NCBI RefSeq assembly: GCF_047730075.1
Contig: NZ_CP159831.1
Coordinates: 1,054,001 to 1,118,000, forward strand
DNA: 64,000 nucleotides
Direction: 5' to 3'
Source: Njordibacter sp905182035
GTDB lineage: Bacteria; Pseudomonadota; Gammaproteobacteria; Pseudomonadales; Balneatricaceae
Shown piece by piece: positions 1 through 7,138 of the stretch (within the stretch, counting starts at the first letter, position 1; each line of letters starts with the position of its first letter). Both the position numbers and the translations under genes were made by a program. A model generated the notes under the pieces. The model searched no databases. It saw only the letters and a program-made list of their open reading frames with translations, and had not been told where the DNA came from.

Positions 1-1089
1 TTGCTAGCCAGTGGTGCTTCAGGTAATCGACTGGGTATGCTGTATGCCAAACTGCCAGACAATGCCACCATAGCGGGGCAGTTTCACCAACAGGGTCTTC
101 AACACAGCATGGCGTTGCTAAAACGCATTGTAAGTTCTAAGTATTGGCAAGCTTGTGGTTTATTACAGTTAGCCACTAGCACCAAACAAGTGGCTCAAAT
201 GCAGGCAGTGATAAAGCGCCAATACCCTTCGTCTTGGTTGCAATGGTTAGATCAAACCGAAGCAGAAAAACTGGCCCTACAACCCCTTAGTGCAGGGGGG
301 TTATATTTTCCCAACAGCGGGTGGGTATCACCGGTAGATTGGTGTGAGTCTTTGTACACACAAAGTGGCGCAAATTTGTGGCTTAATACCAACGTACAAG
401 TTATGCAACAAACCCTCAATCAAGGCTGGCAACTTAACCTAAACGGTGACCATACAGGCCAGTACGAATTTGATGCTGTAGTGCTTGCCAACGCCAATGG
501 TGCTAAAGACTTATTATCTAAACAAGCTATACCGTTAAAGTCCATTCGTGGCCAAGTAAGCTATGTAGAAGCAGAACAAAGCCCAGCGCTGGTGGTGTGT
601 GGCGAAGGCTATGTGACACCAGCCCAGCAAGGCGTATTTGCAGTAGGAGCTAGCTATAATTTACAATCTGTTGATGCGGAGTTGTTGGTCCAAGACCACA
701 CTGATAATTTGGGTCGTTTAAGTGACGTTTTACCCAAAAATAAGGGGCTTGGGCTAAACTCTATCACAGGTGGCAGGGTGGGGTTTAGAGCTGTAACACC
801 GGATTATTTGCCCATGGTGGGGCAGTTGGCTGATGAATCTCAGATATTAGATCGGTTTGCTAAATTACGCCAAGATGCTAATTATAAATTTGCTGACGGC
901 ATGCCTTATTTAACAGGGCTTTATATTAATGCTGGCCATGGCTCCAAGGGCTTCATTAGTGCTCCTTTAAGTGCCGAGATATTAGCCTGCCAGATGGCAA
1001 AACAAAGCCTGCCTGTGGCACAATGTGTGGCTTGGGGTTTAGATCCCAACCGTTTTATAATTCGCGACTTAATTCGCCGTAAACGCTAA
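1..1089 (+). CDS. mnmC: MnmC C-terminal FAD oxidase domain (5' end outside window)
   Basis: This is the C-terminal part of the bifunctional tRNA 5-methylaminomethyl-2-thiouridine protein MnmC. The FAD domain oxidises the carboxymethylaminomethyl group at the wobble uridine so that the methyltransferase half can finish mnm5U. Visible family marks are ASGASGNRLGMLYAKL near the N-terminus, IRGQVSYVE around residue 182, CGEGYVTPA around residue 200, GGRVGFRAVTPDYLPMVG near residue 260 and NAGHGSKGF near residue 314. Full-length MnmC has about 600-680 residues; only 362 are here, so the methyltransferase domain and the dinucleotide-binding GxGxxG must lie left of base 1. The TTG at base 1 is not a real start. 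The DUF971 gene follows 14 bases later on the same strand. Confidence 0.88.
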   Translation: MLASGASGNRLGMLYAKLPDNATIAGQFHQQGLQHSMALLKRIVSSKYWQACGLLQLATSTKQVAQMQAVIKRQYPSSWLQWLDQTEAEKLALQPLSAGGLYFPNSGWVSPVDWCESLYTQSGANLWLNTNVQVMQQTLNQGWQLNLNGDHTGQYEFDAVVLANANGAKDLLSKQAIPLKSIRGQVSYVEAEQSPALVVCGEGYVTPAQQGVFAVGASYNLQSVDAELLVQDHTDNLGRLSDVLPKNKGLGLNSITGGRVGFRAVTPDYLPMVGQLADESQILDRFAKLRQDANYKFADGMPYLTGLYINAGHGSKGFISAPLSAEILACQMAKQSLPVAQCVAWGLDPNRFIIRDLIRRKR

Positions 1090-1103
1090 CCGAGATCCGT
1101 CCT

Positions 1104-1487
1104 GTGAACCCGACTAAGATTAAACTTCATAAAAGTAGCAACACTCTAGAACTTAGCTATGCAGAAAGTGCAGGGGAAGTTACCTACACCCTAACTGCAG
1201 AATATCTGCGCATTTCATCACCCAGTGCAGAAGTGCGGGGCCATAGTCCAGATCAAGCGGTGCTTCAGGTGGGCAAGAGCAAAGTTAAGCTTGTAGGCAT
1301 AGAGGGAGTGGGTCACTATGCCGTTCAACTCAAATTTGATGATGGCCATGACACTGGTTTGTACACGTGGAATTACCTGTATGACCTTAGCATTAATCAG
1401 CAACAGCACTGGGCCGATTACTTAGAGCAATTACACCAGGCTAAACAAAGCCGAGACCCACACACGAGTGTGGTTCAGTTTGTTTAG
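1104..1487 (+). CDS. DUF971 family protein (GBBH-like N-terminal domain)
   Basis: A 127-residue protein of the DUF971 family, the small beta-rich domain also found at the N-terminus of gamma-butyrobetaine hydroxylases. The family fingerprint is visible: LRISSPSAEVRGHSP around residues 31-46 and GHYAVQLKFDDGHDTGLY around residues 70-87, followed by WNYLYDL. The function of stand-alone members is not established; some homologues are linked to iron-sulfur or ATP-binding proteins of the Mrp/ApbC type, but none is next to it here. Translation seems to start at a GTG 14 bases after mnmC, so the two are probably co-transcribed. Family assignment is firm, role unknown. Confidence 0.85.
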   Translation: MNPTKIKLHKSSNTLELSYAESAGEVTYTLTAEYLRISSPSAEVRGHSPDQAVLQVGKSKVKLVGIEGVGHYAVQLKFDDGHDTGLYTWNYLYDLSINQQQHWADYLEQLHQAKQSRDPHTSVVQFV

Positions 1488-1496
1488 CTGATAAGC

Positions 1497-1646
1497 TTAT
1501 AAGATGACAAGGTGATTAGGGAGTTCGTCTTGATCATGGGTAGATGGCACATGCTCGGCGAGCAAATCGCCACAGGCTTTAATAGCACCAATGAGCCCAG
1601 CCTCGGTGCTGTTGGTTTTTATTAGGGTTAATAATGAAGGCCATTG
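1497..1646 (-). pseudogene. Orphan C-terminal gene fragment
   Basis: On the minus strand a 49-codon open stretch ends in TAA at 1497. It reads like the tail of a real protein, with AGLIGAIKACGDLLAEHVP and ending ELPNHLVIL, but a TAG at 1647-1649 closes the frame upstream and no ATG, GTG or TTG start with a ribosome site is visible. The tail pattern (an AI..CG..L..H.P helix, then ELP and a hydrophobic end) reminds me of the C-terminus of TPM-domain membrane proteins, but I am not sure. It lies just downstream of the Nudix gene and is best read as the remnant of a deleted gene. Confidence 0.45.
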
Positions 1647-1676
1647 CTAAATTTGCAAGCAAACAGGGTAATTAAT

Positions 1677-2237
1677 TTAGTTTTGGCGTAATCCAATCAG
1701 ACGGCCAGAATTGGCATCTCCTTGATATAAACTAAAATGTCCGTCCTTCCTTTCTTTGGCATGGCGCAGGAGCATGGTCTTTATAGCCGGATAGGCCAGT
1801 TGTTCTAAAGGCAATGTATGTTCGGTGAACCACTCCACAGCTAGGGACTCTGGTCCCATTTCATGGGTTTGTTGAACAAACTGAGCCCGATAAATAATAT
1901 GCACCTGATGCATGTGCTGGACATTAAATACTGAGTAAAGCCCTAGTATTTTTACCTCCATGCCCGTTTCTTCCAGGGTTTCCCTCTGGGCTGCAAGCTC
2001 TGTGCTTTCACCCATTTCTAGATATCCCGCAGCAATAGTCCAGGTGTTCTTTTGAGGCTCAATAGCACGCAAGCACAAGGCGATTTTGTCATTTTGTTCG
2101 ATAATACAACCGCAAATAATAGTCGGATTGTGGTAGTGCACATGGTTACACTGGACGCATACTAAACGCGTATGAGTATCCCCTATGGGTAGCTTTTTAT
2201 GTAATTCACTAGAGCCACAGTGGCTACAATAATTCAT
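1677..2237 (-). CDS. Nudix hydrolase with N-terminal zinc ribbon
   Basis: A 186-residue Nudix hydrolase. Residues 1-35 form a four-cysteine zinc ribbon (YCSHCG and CVQCNH). The Nudix box lies at about residues 66-88: GYLEMGESTELAAQRE followed by TLEETG, with the metal-binding REXXEE core intact. Such enzymes cleave nucleoside diphosphates linked to another group; the ribbon plus Nudix order resembles the NudC/YjaD group but the protein is shorter than NADH pyrophosphatase (about 260 residues), and I do not see the NudC SQPWPFPxS segment. Substrate is therefore open. It starts 7 bases after the small upstream gene at 2245-2421 and is probably translated from the dehydrogenase transcript. Confidence 0.85.
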   Translation of the reverse strand: MNYCSHCGSSELHKKLPIGDTHTRLVCVQCNHVHYHNPTIICGCIIEQNDKIALCLRAIEPQKNTWTIAAGYLEMGESTELAAQRETLEETGMEVKILGLYSVFNVQHMHQVHIIYRAQFVQQTHEMGPESLAVEWFTEHTLPLEQLAYPAIKTMLLRHAKERKDGHFSLYQGDANSGRLIGLRQN

Positions 2238-2244
2238 ATCAAGG

Positions 2245-2421
2245 TTATCTTATCTGCTGCAGGGCAATGGTTCCAAGGGCTTGAACATGGGCAACGCCGG
2301 TTGGCCTAGCTGCATCACCATCACTATCATGGCTCCAAATACTATCCCAGCAGTACTCAGTGACAAGTTCCTGCAGGGCCCATGTAAAATGGTTTGCTAT
2401 ATCCATGTTTGAGTCTGACAT
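2245..2421 (-). CDS. Small protein, 58 aa, unknown function
   Basis: A small gene between the GabD-like dehydrogenase and the Nudix hydrolase on the minus strand. Translation gives 58 residues starting MSDSNMDIANHFTWALQELV and ending HVQALGTIALQQIR. An AAGGA ribosome site lies 7 bases upstream of the ATG, which is better than the site of the Nudix gene that follows. It begins 32 bases after the dehydrogenase stop and ends 7 bases before the Nudix start, the spacing of an operon. It has several Trp and an acidic DSDGD stretch, no membrane segment and no signal peptide. I do not recognise a family. Confidence 0.5.
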   Translation of the reverse strand: MSDSNMDIANHFTWALQELVTEYCWDSIWSHDSDGDAARPTGVAHVQALGTIALQQIR

Positions 2422-2453
2422 CAGTTAATCCTTAGTCAATAGCATGGGGGTGA

Positions 2454-3905
2454 TTACAAACCGCCCATCAACATATATTTGATTTCTAGGAAGTCTTCAA
2501 TGCCATAATGTGAACCTTCTCGGCCTATGCCTGATTCTTTTACGCCACCAAAAGGCGCCACTTCGGTGGAAATGATACCTTCATTAATTCCTACAATACC
2601 ATACTCCAAACCTTCGCCAACACGCCATACACGGCCTATATCACGGGTATAGAAATAGGCCGCTAAACCGAATTCGGTGTCGTTGGCCATAGCAATAGCT
2701 TGGGCTTCATCCTTAAACTTAAAGATAGGTGCTAAAGGCCCAAATGTTTCTTCTGTGGCGACTTTCATGTCTGTGGTGGCATTACCAATAATAGTAGGCG
2801 TAAAGAAGCTACCACCCAAGGAATGGCTTGTACCGCCACATATAAGGTTGCCACCTTTACTTAAGGCATCTGCTATGTGGTCTTTTACTTTATCAATGGC
2901 GCCCTGATTAATCATAGGGCCTTGTGTCACACCTTCGTCCATGCCGTTACCTACTTGAAGTTGGGCTACTTTCTCGGCGAACTTAGCAATAAAGGCATCG
3001 TACACGCCCTCTTGTACAATAAAGCGGTTAACGCAGACGCAGGTTTGGCCTGCATTACGATATTTACCTGCGATGGCGCCCGTTACAGCCGCGTCAAGGT
3101 CAGCATCGTCAAACACGATAAACGGAGCATTACCACCTAGCTCTAAAGACACTTTCTTTAGGGTTGGTGCACATTGCTGCATTAACAACTTGCCCACAGG
3201 AGTGGAGCCAGTGAAGGTGAGTTTGCGGACAGTGGGGTTGCTGGTTAGTTCTGCACCAATGGGGCGAGATTGACCAGTAATGACATTAAATACGCCAGCC
3301 GGAATACCAGCTTCTTCTGCTAATACGGCTAGAGCCAAGGCAGAAAAAGGAGTCTCTGCTGCTGGGCGTACTACAAAACCACATCCTGCAGCCAATGCTG
3401 GGCCACACTTGCGGGTAATCATGGCAGATGGAAAGTTCCATGGCGTAATGGCTGCAACTACACCAATAGGCTCCTTAGTGACAATGATCCGAGCATCAGC
3501 CTTATGAGTAGGGATAACATCGCCATAAGTACGTTTGCCTTCTTCGGCAAACCAGTCAATAAAACTGGCAGCGTAAGCAATTTCGCCTTTGGCTTCAGTT
3601 AAAGGTTTACCTTGCTCTAAGGTCATGATTTTAGCAAGATCATCTTGATTGGCCATCATGAGGTCGAACCAGCGGCGCAGGATAACCGCTCGTTGTTTGG
3701 CTGTTTGTTTACGCCAACTAATCATAGCTACTCGTGCTGCTTCGATTGCTCGAGCGGTTTCGACAGCAGTCATATCCGGGATGCTACCGACGATTTCTCC
3801 ATTGGCAGGGTTAGTTACCTTAATAGTAGCGCTTGAATCGGCATCTAACCAAACACCATTAATATAAGCTTGCTGACGAAATAGTGCGGGATTGGTTAGT
3901 TGCAT
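2454..3905 (-). CDS. gabD: GabD-like succinate-semialdehyde dehydrogenase
   Basis: A 483-residue NAD(P)-dependent aldehyde dehydrogenase of the GabD group, which oxidises succinate semialdehyde to succinate. Seen in order: ITPWNFPSAM (about residues 153-162), the nucleotide-site segment VVRPAAETP, LTFTGSTPVGK, the general base in SLELGGNAPFIV, the nucleophile in NAGQTCVCVNR, and the C-terminal EETFGPLAPIFKF and PFGGVKESGIGREG, the latter typical of GabD. Length matches the family. Odd point: the lysine of the V-K-P motif that normally contacts the cofactor ribose is arginine (CGC codon). No gabT or gabP is nearby; it heads a minus-strand group with a small gene and a Nudix hydrolase. AGGA precedes the ATG. 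Confidence 0.85.
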   Translation of the reverse strand: MQLTNPALFRQQAYINGVWLDADSSATIKVTNPANGEIVGSIPDMTAVETARAIEAARVAMISWRKQTAKQRAVILRRWFDLMMANQDDLAKIMTLEQGKPLTEAKGEIAYAASFIDWFAEEGKRTYGDVIPTHKADARIIVTKEPIGVVAAITPWNFPSAMITRKCGPALAAGCGFVVRPAAETPFSALALAVLAEEAGIPAGVFNVITGQSRPIGAELTSNPTVRKLTFTGSTPVGKLLMQQCAPTLKKVSLELGGNAPFIVFDDADLDAAVTGAIAGKYRNAGQTCVCVNRFIVQEGVYDAFIAKFAEKVAQLQVGNGMDEGVTQGPMINQGAIDKVKDHIADALSKGGNLICGGTSHSLGGSFFTPTIIGNATTDMKVATEETFGPLAPIFKFKDEAQAIAMANDTEFGLAAYFYTRDIGRVWRVGEGLEYGIVGINEGIISTEVAPFGGVKESGIGREGSHYGIEDFLEIKYMLMGGL

Positions 3906-3953
3906 GATGTGGATCCTATTATTAGTAGTGGCAATGGGTCGTATGTGCTGTAT

Positions 3954-3982
3954 TTTATATTAAAACGTTCAGAATATTTAAA
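3954..3982 (-). promoter_or_regulatory. Candidate sigma70 promoter for the gabD-like gene
   Basis: Read on the minus strand, TTTAAA and TATAAA are separated by exactly 17 bases, about 50 bases upstream of the dehydrogenase start. The -35 matches consensus at four of six positions and the -10 at five. The surrounding DNA is AT-rich, so a chance match is possible. Confidence 0.4.
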
Positions 3983-4154
3983 TTTTTTTAATGCCCCGTT
4001 TAAAGTAGTATATTAACTGAAGTGTGAGATTTTTTTCATTGAGTACATGACCAATGAATCAGCCATGGGCTTAAATCTAAACCTATGTCATGGATAAAGA
4101 CCATAGGACTTTTGCTGGGTTATGGCTTATCTTATGCTTGGTAATGGGCGCCCA

Positions 4155-4760
4155 CTAGGCTTGGGCTTCTGCTGTGGCTTTTTCTGCTGCAATTTCTTCC
4201 ATATCCATATAGCGGTTGCCGATGCGAGGGTGCGCGCGGCCGCCATCTGAGCCACCGAGTACAACGATGATTTCATCAGCTGATGGAGCATCTTCAATGT
4301 GCATTTCTAAAGTAATGTAGTGGGAGCGAAAGCCAGCGTCGTCTTTATGCATCATAGGGATTTGAATGGATGTTCCAGCTGGCCCACGTTTGTTGGTGAA
4401 GCTTAAAAAGCTTTTTGCGTTAACGGCATCTCGATAGTGGTTGCCAAAACGTAAAGTGTGAATGATGGCAGAGGCATGTTCAATTTCGCCGTTTAAGCCA
4501 ATCACGGCAGCTTTACCGTAGGCCTCAATAGCGTCACCGCTAGGGAAGTGAGATAGCATTGCAGCTACCATTTCTTCACCTAGTTCAGAGCACCCGGCAG
4601 TGATTTTTGGGCGGAGGTTTTCTACAAAACCTTGGCCTGCCCATGGGTTTTTAATGATATACGCCACGCCCACCATTTTAACAGGTGTAGAGGTTGATTT
4701 ACCGCCTTCAATGCGAATTTCTTCGATGCTAGTAACGACTTTACGTACTTCAAAATGCAT
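4155..4760 (-). CDS. AA_synth / DUF1185 family protein
   Basis: A 201-residue protein of the 'amino acid synthesis' family (Pfam AA_synth, formerly DUF1185). Recognised from IRIEGGKSTSTPVKMVGVAY near residue 16, the NPWAGQGFVENL segment, SGDAIEAYGKAAVIGLNGEIEHASAI around residues 75-100, and GGSDGGRAHPRIGNR near residue 170. Its catalytic role is not established to my knowledge; the fold has been compared with the cyanuric acid hydrolase/barbiturase type. An AGGA ribosome site sits 8 bases before the ATG. It is single, facing away from sbmA across a 333-base gap, with the purine xdh operon 2.4 kb further on. A link with nitrogen-heterocycle breakdown is my inference only. Confidence 0.82.
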   Translation of the reverse strand: MHFEVRKVVTSIEEIRIEGGKSTSTPVKMVGVAYIIKNPWAGQGFVENLRPKITAGCSELGEEMVAAMLSHFPSGDAIEAYGKAAVIGLNGEIEHASAIIHTLRFGNHYRDAVNAKSFLSFTNKRGPAGTSIQIPMMHKDDAGFRSHYITLEMHIEDAPSADEIIVVLGGSDGGRAHPRIGNRYMDMEEIAAEKATAEAQA

Positions 4761-5093
4761 GATTTATTCCTAATTAAAGCCAGTCATAACTGAAAGTTAG
4801 GCATAACTTTGTCTATAAATAACTGGAGAAACTTTTTCTTTTGGGTATGGCGTAGGCCTTTATCGCTCTATGTGGAGCAGCAAAGAAAATTTCATAATAA
4901 CAACTTCCTAACCTATGCTTCCACAGTCAATAAACCTGCTGTTTGTATTATGGCACACAAAAAACATGACATGCAGTCTTCCACTGAGCTAATAAGATGT
5001 CAAGCTTCAGTATAGGTAGATATTATGTCCACAATTGTCTAACCTTACGTTGAGCACATGTATTTAATTTAAAACGTTTTATAGGCGGTCCCT
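4761..5093. other. Divergent intergenic region, no convincing gene
   Basis: This 333-base gap separates the AA_synth gene (minus) and sbmA (plus), so it must carry both promoters. An open frame at 4809-5015 (+) lacks a ribosome site and has low-complexity unconvincing sequence, and I do not call it. I found no strong -35/-10 pair with correct spacing; AT-rich DNA at 5060-5080 precedes sbmA. Confidence 0.4.
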
Positions 5094-6344
5094 ATGTTTC
5101 AATCTTTTTTTCCTAATCCTCGATGGTTTTTTATAACACTCGTCGTCTGGGCAAGTTTATGTATTGGTGTTTGGTATGGCTGGGGAGATAAGTTAGGAAC
5201 CTTGTTAGGTTTTGAATTGCCTGGTGAAGATGCTGAACCGGTGCTTGGTTTGGGCCATTTTATTAGCACTGATTTTATCTGGTTTTACCTTTACTTTTTC
5301 ACTACCCTAATGCTGTTCGGTATAGTGTGGATGCGTGTTGCACCCCATGAATGGCAATTATGGTCTATTTTTGGCACAGCCCTCATACTGTTTAGTACCT
5401 ATTTTTCGGTGCAGGTGTCAGTAGCAATTAACACTTGGCGGCGGCCCTTTTTTGATAGTATTCAAGAAGCTCTTGCAGAGCCAGGTAGTGTAACAGCCAA
5501 AGAGTTGTACGACCTGATTATCATCTTTGGTGAAATTGCTTTTTTGGCTGTCATTGTGTTTGTAATGACCCGTTTCTTCGTTAGCCACTATATTTTCCGC
5601 TGGCGTATGGCTATGAACGAGTTTTACGCCTCTAAATGGACTCAATTAAGGCAGGTTGAGGGTGCTGCACAAAGGGTACAGGAGGATACCATGCGTTTTG
5701 CAGGCATTATGGAAGGTTTGGGGGTATCGTTAGTTGACGCCTTTATGACTCTGATCGCTTTCTTACCCGTCCTTTGGTCGTTATCTCAATATGTTACTGA
5801 ATTGCCTATTATTGGCAGTATCGCTTCTCCTCTATTTTATGCAGCTATTTTTTGGTCTATTTTCGGTACCTTTCTGATGGCCTTTGTTGGCATAAAGTTA
5901 CCTGGTTTAGAGTTTCGTAATCAAAGAGTGGAAGCGGCTTATCGCAAAGAGTTGGTCTACGGTGAAGACCATGAAGACCGTGCACAGCCCTTAACTCTAA
6001 ATGAGTTGTTCAGTAATGTGCGTAAAAATTACTTCCGGTTATATTTTCATTACATGTACTTTAATGTAGCGAGAAGTTTTTATTTGCAGGCGGATAATTT
6101 GTTTGCCTATATCATCCTCATTCCAACCATAGTTGCAGGCACCATTACCTTTGGTATCTTGCAGCAAATTCTCACCGCTTTCGGACAGGTTAGCAATTCA
6201 TTCCAGTACTTAATTAATTCTTGGCCAACTATTGTTGAGCTGCTCTCGGTATACAAGCGTTTACAGTCGTTTGAACGAGTACTGCATGAAAAGCCACAAG
6301 TGGGTATTGACCAACAATTCCTTGAGAGTGGCGAGGATGTTTGA
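5094..6344 (+). CDS. sbmA: SbmA/BacA-family peptide transporter
   Basis: A 416-residue inner-membrane protein of the SbmA/BacA family, proton-driven importers of proline-rich peptides, microcins and other peptide-like compounds. N-terminal MFQSFFPNPRWFFITLVVW is the family opening, followed by several membrane segments (about residues 12-29, 60-80, 90-112, 150-172 and later), the conserved ASKWTQLRQVEGAAQRVQED stretch near 185-205, VEAAYRKELVYGEDH near 282, and FSNVRKNYFRLYFHYMYFN near 306. Length matches E. coli SbmA (406). There is no ATPase domain, which separates it from the related ABC proteins. It stands alone, convergent with the TetR gene at 6378. Confidence 0.92.
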   Translation: MFQSFFPNPRWFFITLVVWASLCIGVWYGWGDKLGTLLGFELPGEDAEPVLGLGHFISTDFIWFYLYFFTTLMLFGIVWMRVAPHEWQLWSIFGTALILFSTYFSVQVSVAINTWRRPFFDSIQEALAEPGSVTAKELYDLIIIFGEIAFLAVIVFVMTRFFVSHYIFRWRMAMNEFYASKWTQLRQVEGAAQRVQEDTMRFAGIMEGLGVSLVDAFMTLIAFLPVLWSLSQYVTELPIIGSIASPLFYAAIFWSIFGTFLMAFVGIKLPGLEFRNQRVEAAYRKELVYGEDHEDRAQPLTLNELFSNVRKNYFRLYFHYMYFNVARSFYLQADNLFAYIILIPTIVAGTITFGILQQILTAFGQVSNSFQYLINSWPTIVELLSVYKRLQSFERVLHEKPQVGIDQQFLESGEDV

Positions 6345-6377
6345 TCCATCCAGGAGCACTTAATTGTCATTGCGCTT

Positions 6378-7028
6378 TTAACAGATGCCGCAGCCTTTGA
6401 GTATGATGTGTTTAATAGAGTCAGCTGCTGCTACAAATGCTGGCTCTGTTAAATGCTGTGTCTGTGTAGCAATGAGAATTTGTGGTTCAAAGTCAGCATA
6501 ATATTGGGTGCTGGCCCAAATCATAAAAATCACATGGGCAGGATCTAAGTCATCCATTTTTCCTTGAGCTATCCAGCTTTCAAAAATACTCATGCGTTGC
6601 TTAAACCACAGGCGGTAATCCTGCTGCAGATATGCGCTCAAGTGGGGCGCTCCACTAATCATTTCTTTAGCAAACAGGCGCGACGCCGTAGGGTGGGTGC
6701 GGGAAAAATCTATTTTTGCATCGATATATCGGCTTAGTACATCGGCCGGTTCATCATGACTAGAAAGCTCGTTAAATACGGTATCCCAAAGGTTGAGAGT
6801 GTTTTCCAAAACTGCACCATAAAGGCCCAGTTTGTTAGAAAAGTAATAATGGATGTTGGCCTTAGGTACTTGGGCAGACTCAGCGATGCGTTGCATGGTT
6901 GCACCACGAAAACCATGACACGCAAATTCCGCTTCGGCGGCTTGCAAAATTAAGTCCCGGCTTTGTTCCCTAATGCGTCCAGGCTTATATGGTCCTCTTG
7001 AGATATTTGTGGTCATGGGGTGTGCCAT
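6378..7028 (-). CDS. TetR-family regulator, RutR-like
   Basis: A 216-residue TetR-family repressor. The N-terminal helix-turn-helix spans about residues 20-70, with ILQAAEAEFACHGFRGATMQ and VPKANIHYYFSNKLGLY being the recognition helix region. The C-terminal half (SRTHPTASRLFAKEMISGAP, later FMIWASTQYYADFEPQI) is the YcdC/RutR-type ligand domain; RutR senses uracil/thymine. It is divergent from xdhA with 110 bases between the starts, so control of the purine operon is the simplest reading, probably by a purine or pyrimidine base. The classical RutR site is not seen; instead two other inverted repeats lie in the gap (7047-7061 and 7113-7132). A second ATG four codons in is an alternative start. 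Confidence 0.85.
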   Translation of the reverse strand: MAHPMTTNISRGPYKPGRIREQSRDLILQAAEAEFACHGFRGATMQRIAESAQVPKANIHYYFSNKLGLYGAVLENTLNLWDTVFNELSSHDEPADVLSRYIDAKIDFSRTHPTASRLFAKEMISGAPHLSAYLQQDYRLWFKQRMSIFESWIAQGKMDDLDPAHVIFMIWASTQYYADFEPQILIATQTQHLTEPAFVAAADSIKHIILKGCGIC

Positions 7029-7046
7029 TAATTACTAGAGCGATAA

Positions 7047-7061
7047 TGCGTATTATACGTA
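7047..7061. promoter_or_regulatory. Inverted repeat, candidate TetR operator
   Basis: TGCGTATTATACGTA: two seven-base arms around one central base with a single mismatch. It lies 19 bases upstream of the tetR start, where binding could provide autoregulation. Operator function is inferred from position only. Confidence 0.4.
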
Positions 7062-7112
7062 ATGTTAGGTTAAATGAAAAGTTGACTAAATAGACAAGTA
7101 TTGAGAAGATGT

Positions 7113-7132
7113 TACTCTAACGAACTAGAGTA
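7113..7132. promoter_or_regulatory. Perfect inverted repeat before xdhA, candidate operator
   Basis: TACTCTA and TAGAGTA form a perfect seven-base inverted repeat with a six-base spacer, ending six bases before the xdhA ATG. It could be the repressor site that blocks xdh transcription, or a small hairpin in the leader that hides the weak ribosome site. It differs from the 7047-7061 repeat, so both need not bind the same protein. Confidence 0.4.
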
Positions 7133-7138
7133 CCGTAA

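Noticed and set aside
2677..3867. Several plus-strand frames inside the gabD-like gene
   Set aside because: They are antisense shadows of a gene with a fully conserved aldehyde dehydrogenase sequence.
4090..4158. 22-codon hydrophobic frame (+) starting MDKDHRTF
   Set aside because: No ribosome site and it overlaps the end of the AA_synth gene; probably chance.
4809..5015. 68-codon open frame (+) in the AA_synth/sbmA gap
   Set aside because: No ribosome site, ordinary spacer composition, and it covers the region that must hold two promoters.
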